Shown: positions 62,787 to 64,000 of the stretch, piece by piece
How the letters are laid out: each line of letters opens with the position of its first letter
Position numbering within the stretch: position 1 is the first letter of the stretch
NCBI GenBank assembly: GCA_036365515.1
Contig: CM070873.1
Span: forward strand, 227,989,876-228,053,875
Length of the DNA stretch: 64,000 nt
From: Torymus aiolomorphi
Lineage: Eukaryota; Arthropoda; Insecta; Hymenoptera; Torymidae
Direction of reading: 5' to 3'
Notes under the pieces: model-generated
Databases searched by the model: none
What the model saw: only the letters and a program-made list of their open reading frames with translations
What the model was told of the DNA's origin: nothing
Position numbers and translations under genes: made by a program

Positions 62787-64000
62787 ATACCATCGTAAGA
62801 ACCCACCGGACAAGTCAGGCGCCCCTGCAAGGACTTGTTCTTAGATGCGCGCCGTGCGAAGGCATCTGCATTTTTCTTTTGCAGTCTGTGGGATCCTTGG
62901 GGGTAGGTATTATACACTCGCTCAGAGATATAACGGGCGCATCGTTAGTACAGACTTATAAGACGAACAAATACGAATACTTATTTCTTATTTGATAAAT
63001 AATTACTTTTTAAATACTTTTTTTTCTTTTATTTGCAATTATTTAATAAATTATAAAAGTAAAATTCTGTAACTAGTAAAATGAATTACATGAATATTTC
63101 TTTCAATTTTATACATGATGTATCAGATTCGTATAATAATAATAATATTATTATACTTCAATTAAAATAATGTTTTGTAATAGCGTTATATTGTATAATT
63201 TAATACGTAGTAGATACTATTATAATAATTTTCGTATTATAGAGAAAATCTTTTAAGTAACATGAAGGTAGTTTAAATAATTTTGAACTAAAATTCTCAA
63301 AGCTTTGGAATTATTAAATCATTTGTGGAAAGATTTGAAACTTCAAAAAACAAAAATATCTTTTCTAACTTGTTAAAAAGATAGCTTTAATAGAGTAATA
63401 TTTTATCTCCTTTATGTTTCCACTTTCATTCTCAATTTTTATTTTAGCTTATTGCATACTACCCAATGTAGGGAAAGATTAACGCTCAATAATCTTCGTA
63501 TTCACAGGCCATCTTGTTTGTTGCCAGGTCTCTCTTGAATACGAGCGAAGAAGAGATATGTTGGCTGAGGCACCATGCGCTATCGCGAAGGTGACTTTTT
63601 TAAGGGTTGCATTTTTAGGCCTTGAACATCGTGTAAGGCCATGAATCGCGAAGAGACGAGCCAAGGAATCTTTGCACGCGTTTTATTTTTCAAGGCAGAC
63701 GAGGTGCCTGCCCGTGCTTTAATTCGCTCTCCCTCTCCACCTTGCATTTCCCCTCCTCTATCTCACTCATTGCATGCGCATTTGCTGCACGAAGACGATG
63801 CAGTAAACCTGTACCTATCGCGTGTTCTTTCTTTACTCACTGTCTGTGCAGCTGCTTAGGGTCAGGGACGGGTAAACTGTGGCCGAGGCCGATGACCGAA
63901 GATGCACAGCTTTAATGTATTTTCTTTCGTTCTTTCGCTCATTTCGTGTTCTTTTATCGTGACAAAATTTAATAAGATGTTGAGAATTTATTCATCATAT
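62787..64000. other. Upstream AT-rich DNA and a moderately GC-rich end
   Basis: 62790-62990 and 63480-63900 have balanced composition; frames of 60-78 residues there show no domains. A short GATA/TAATAATA-rich stretch lies between. No gene supported. Confidence 0.35.

Overview
This is eukaryotic nuclear DNA from an insect. Genes are split by GT-AG introns, and the clearest gene is a chaoptin-type leucine-rich-repeat (LRR) surface protein. Long AT-rich non-coding stretches alternate with short CpG-rich islands full of CG and GA/CT simple repeats. A hymenopteran, perhaps a chalcid-type parasitoid wasp, fits best, but this rests on composition and gene style, not on a diagnostic gene.

Layout. 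(1) 1-10 kb is repeat-rich accessory DNA. It holds a partial Cys/His-rich reading frame at the left edge, dispersed direct repeats, minisatellites, and at least six fold-back (hairpin) elements. Several hairpins share an AATAGTAT-type outer end and a GAGCGNAGCGAG-like loop while their stems differ. A broken MATH-BTB gene (4.97-6.7 kb) lies between two diverged direct copies of a ~310-330 bp block (4.50-4.81 and 9.64-9.97 kb). A possible last exon of an unrecognised gene is on the minus strand at 9.4-9.5 kb. (2) 10-39 kb is a gene desert with about twenty CpG-rich islands, some followed by good splice donors or containing a TATA/initiator pair. It also contains a 676 bp fold-back transposon at a TTAA site, a perfect 23-bp-arm palindrome, and a long (TC)n tract. 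(3) 39.3-44.9 kb, minus strand, is an 11-coding-exon chaoptin-like gene; all splice phases agree and give 1067 residues. (4) 45-56 kb is another desert with a 236 bp (AG)n tract, an imperfect hairpin at 50.6 kb, and a CpG island with two strong plus-strand donors at 53.9 and 54.25 kb. (5) 56.4-62.7 kb, minus strand, is a two-exon gene for a very large secreted protein (about 2004 residues in the joined model). It carries eight copies of a two-cysteine module, a charged N-terminal region, a Pro/Gln/Phe/Trp-rich linker and a hydrophobic C-terminal segment. I do not recognise the family.

The two confident genes are on the same strand but 11.5 kb apart, and nothing shows that they work together. 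Most long reading frames in the CpG islands are by-products of GC-rich or simple-repeat sequence and are not listed as genes. No tRNA, rRNA, CRISPR array or complete transposase was seen.
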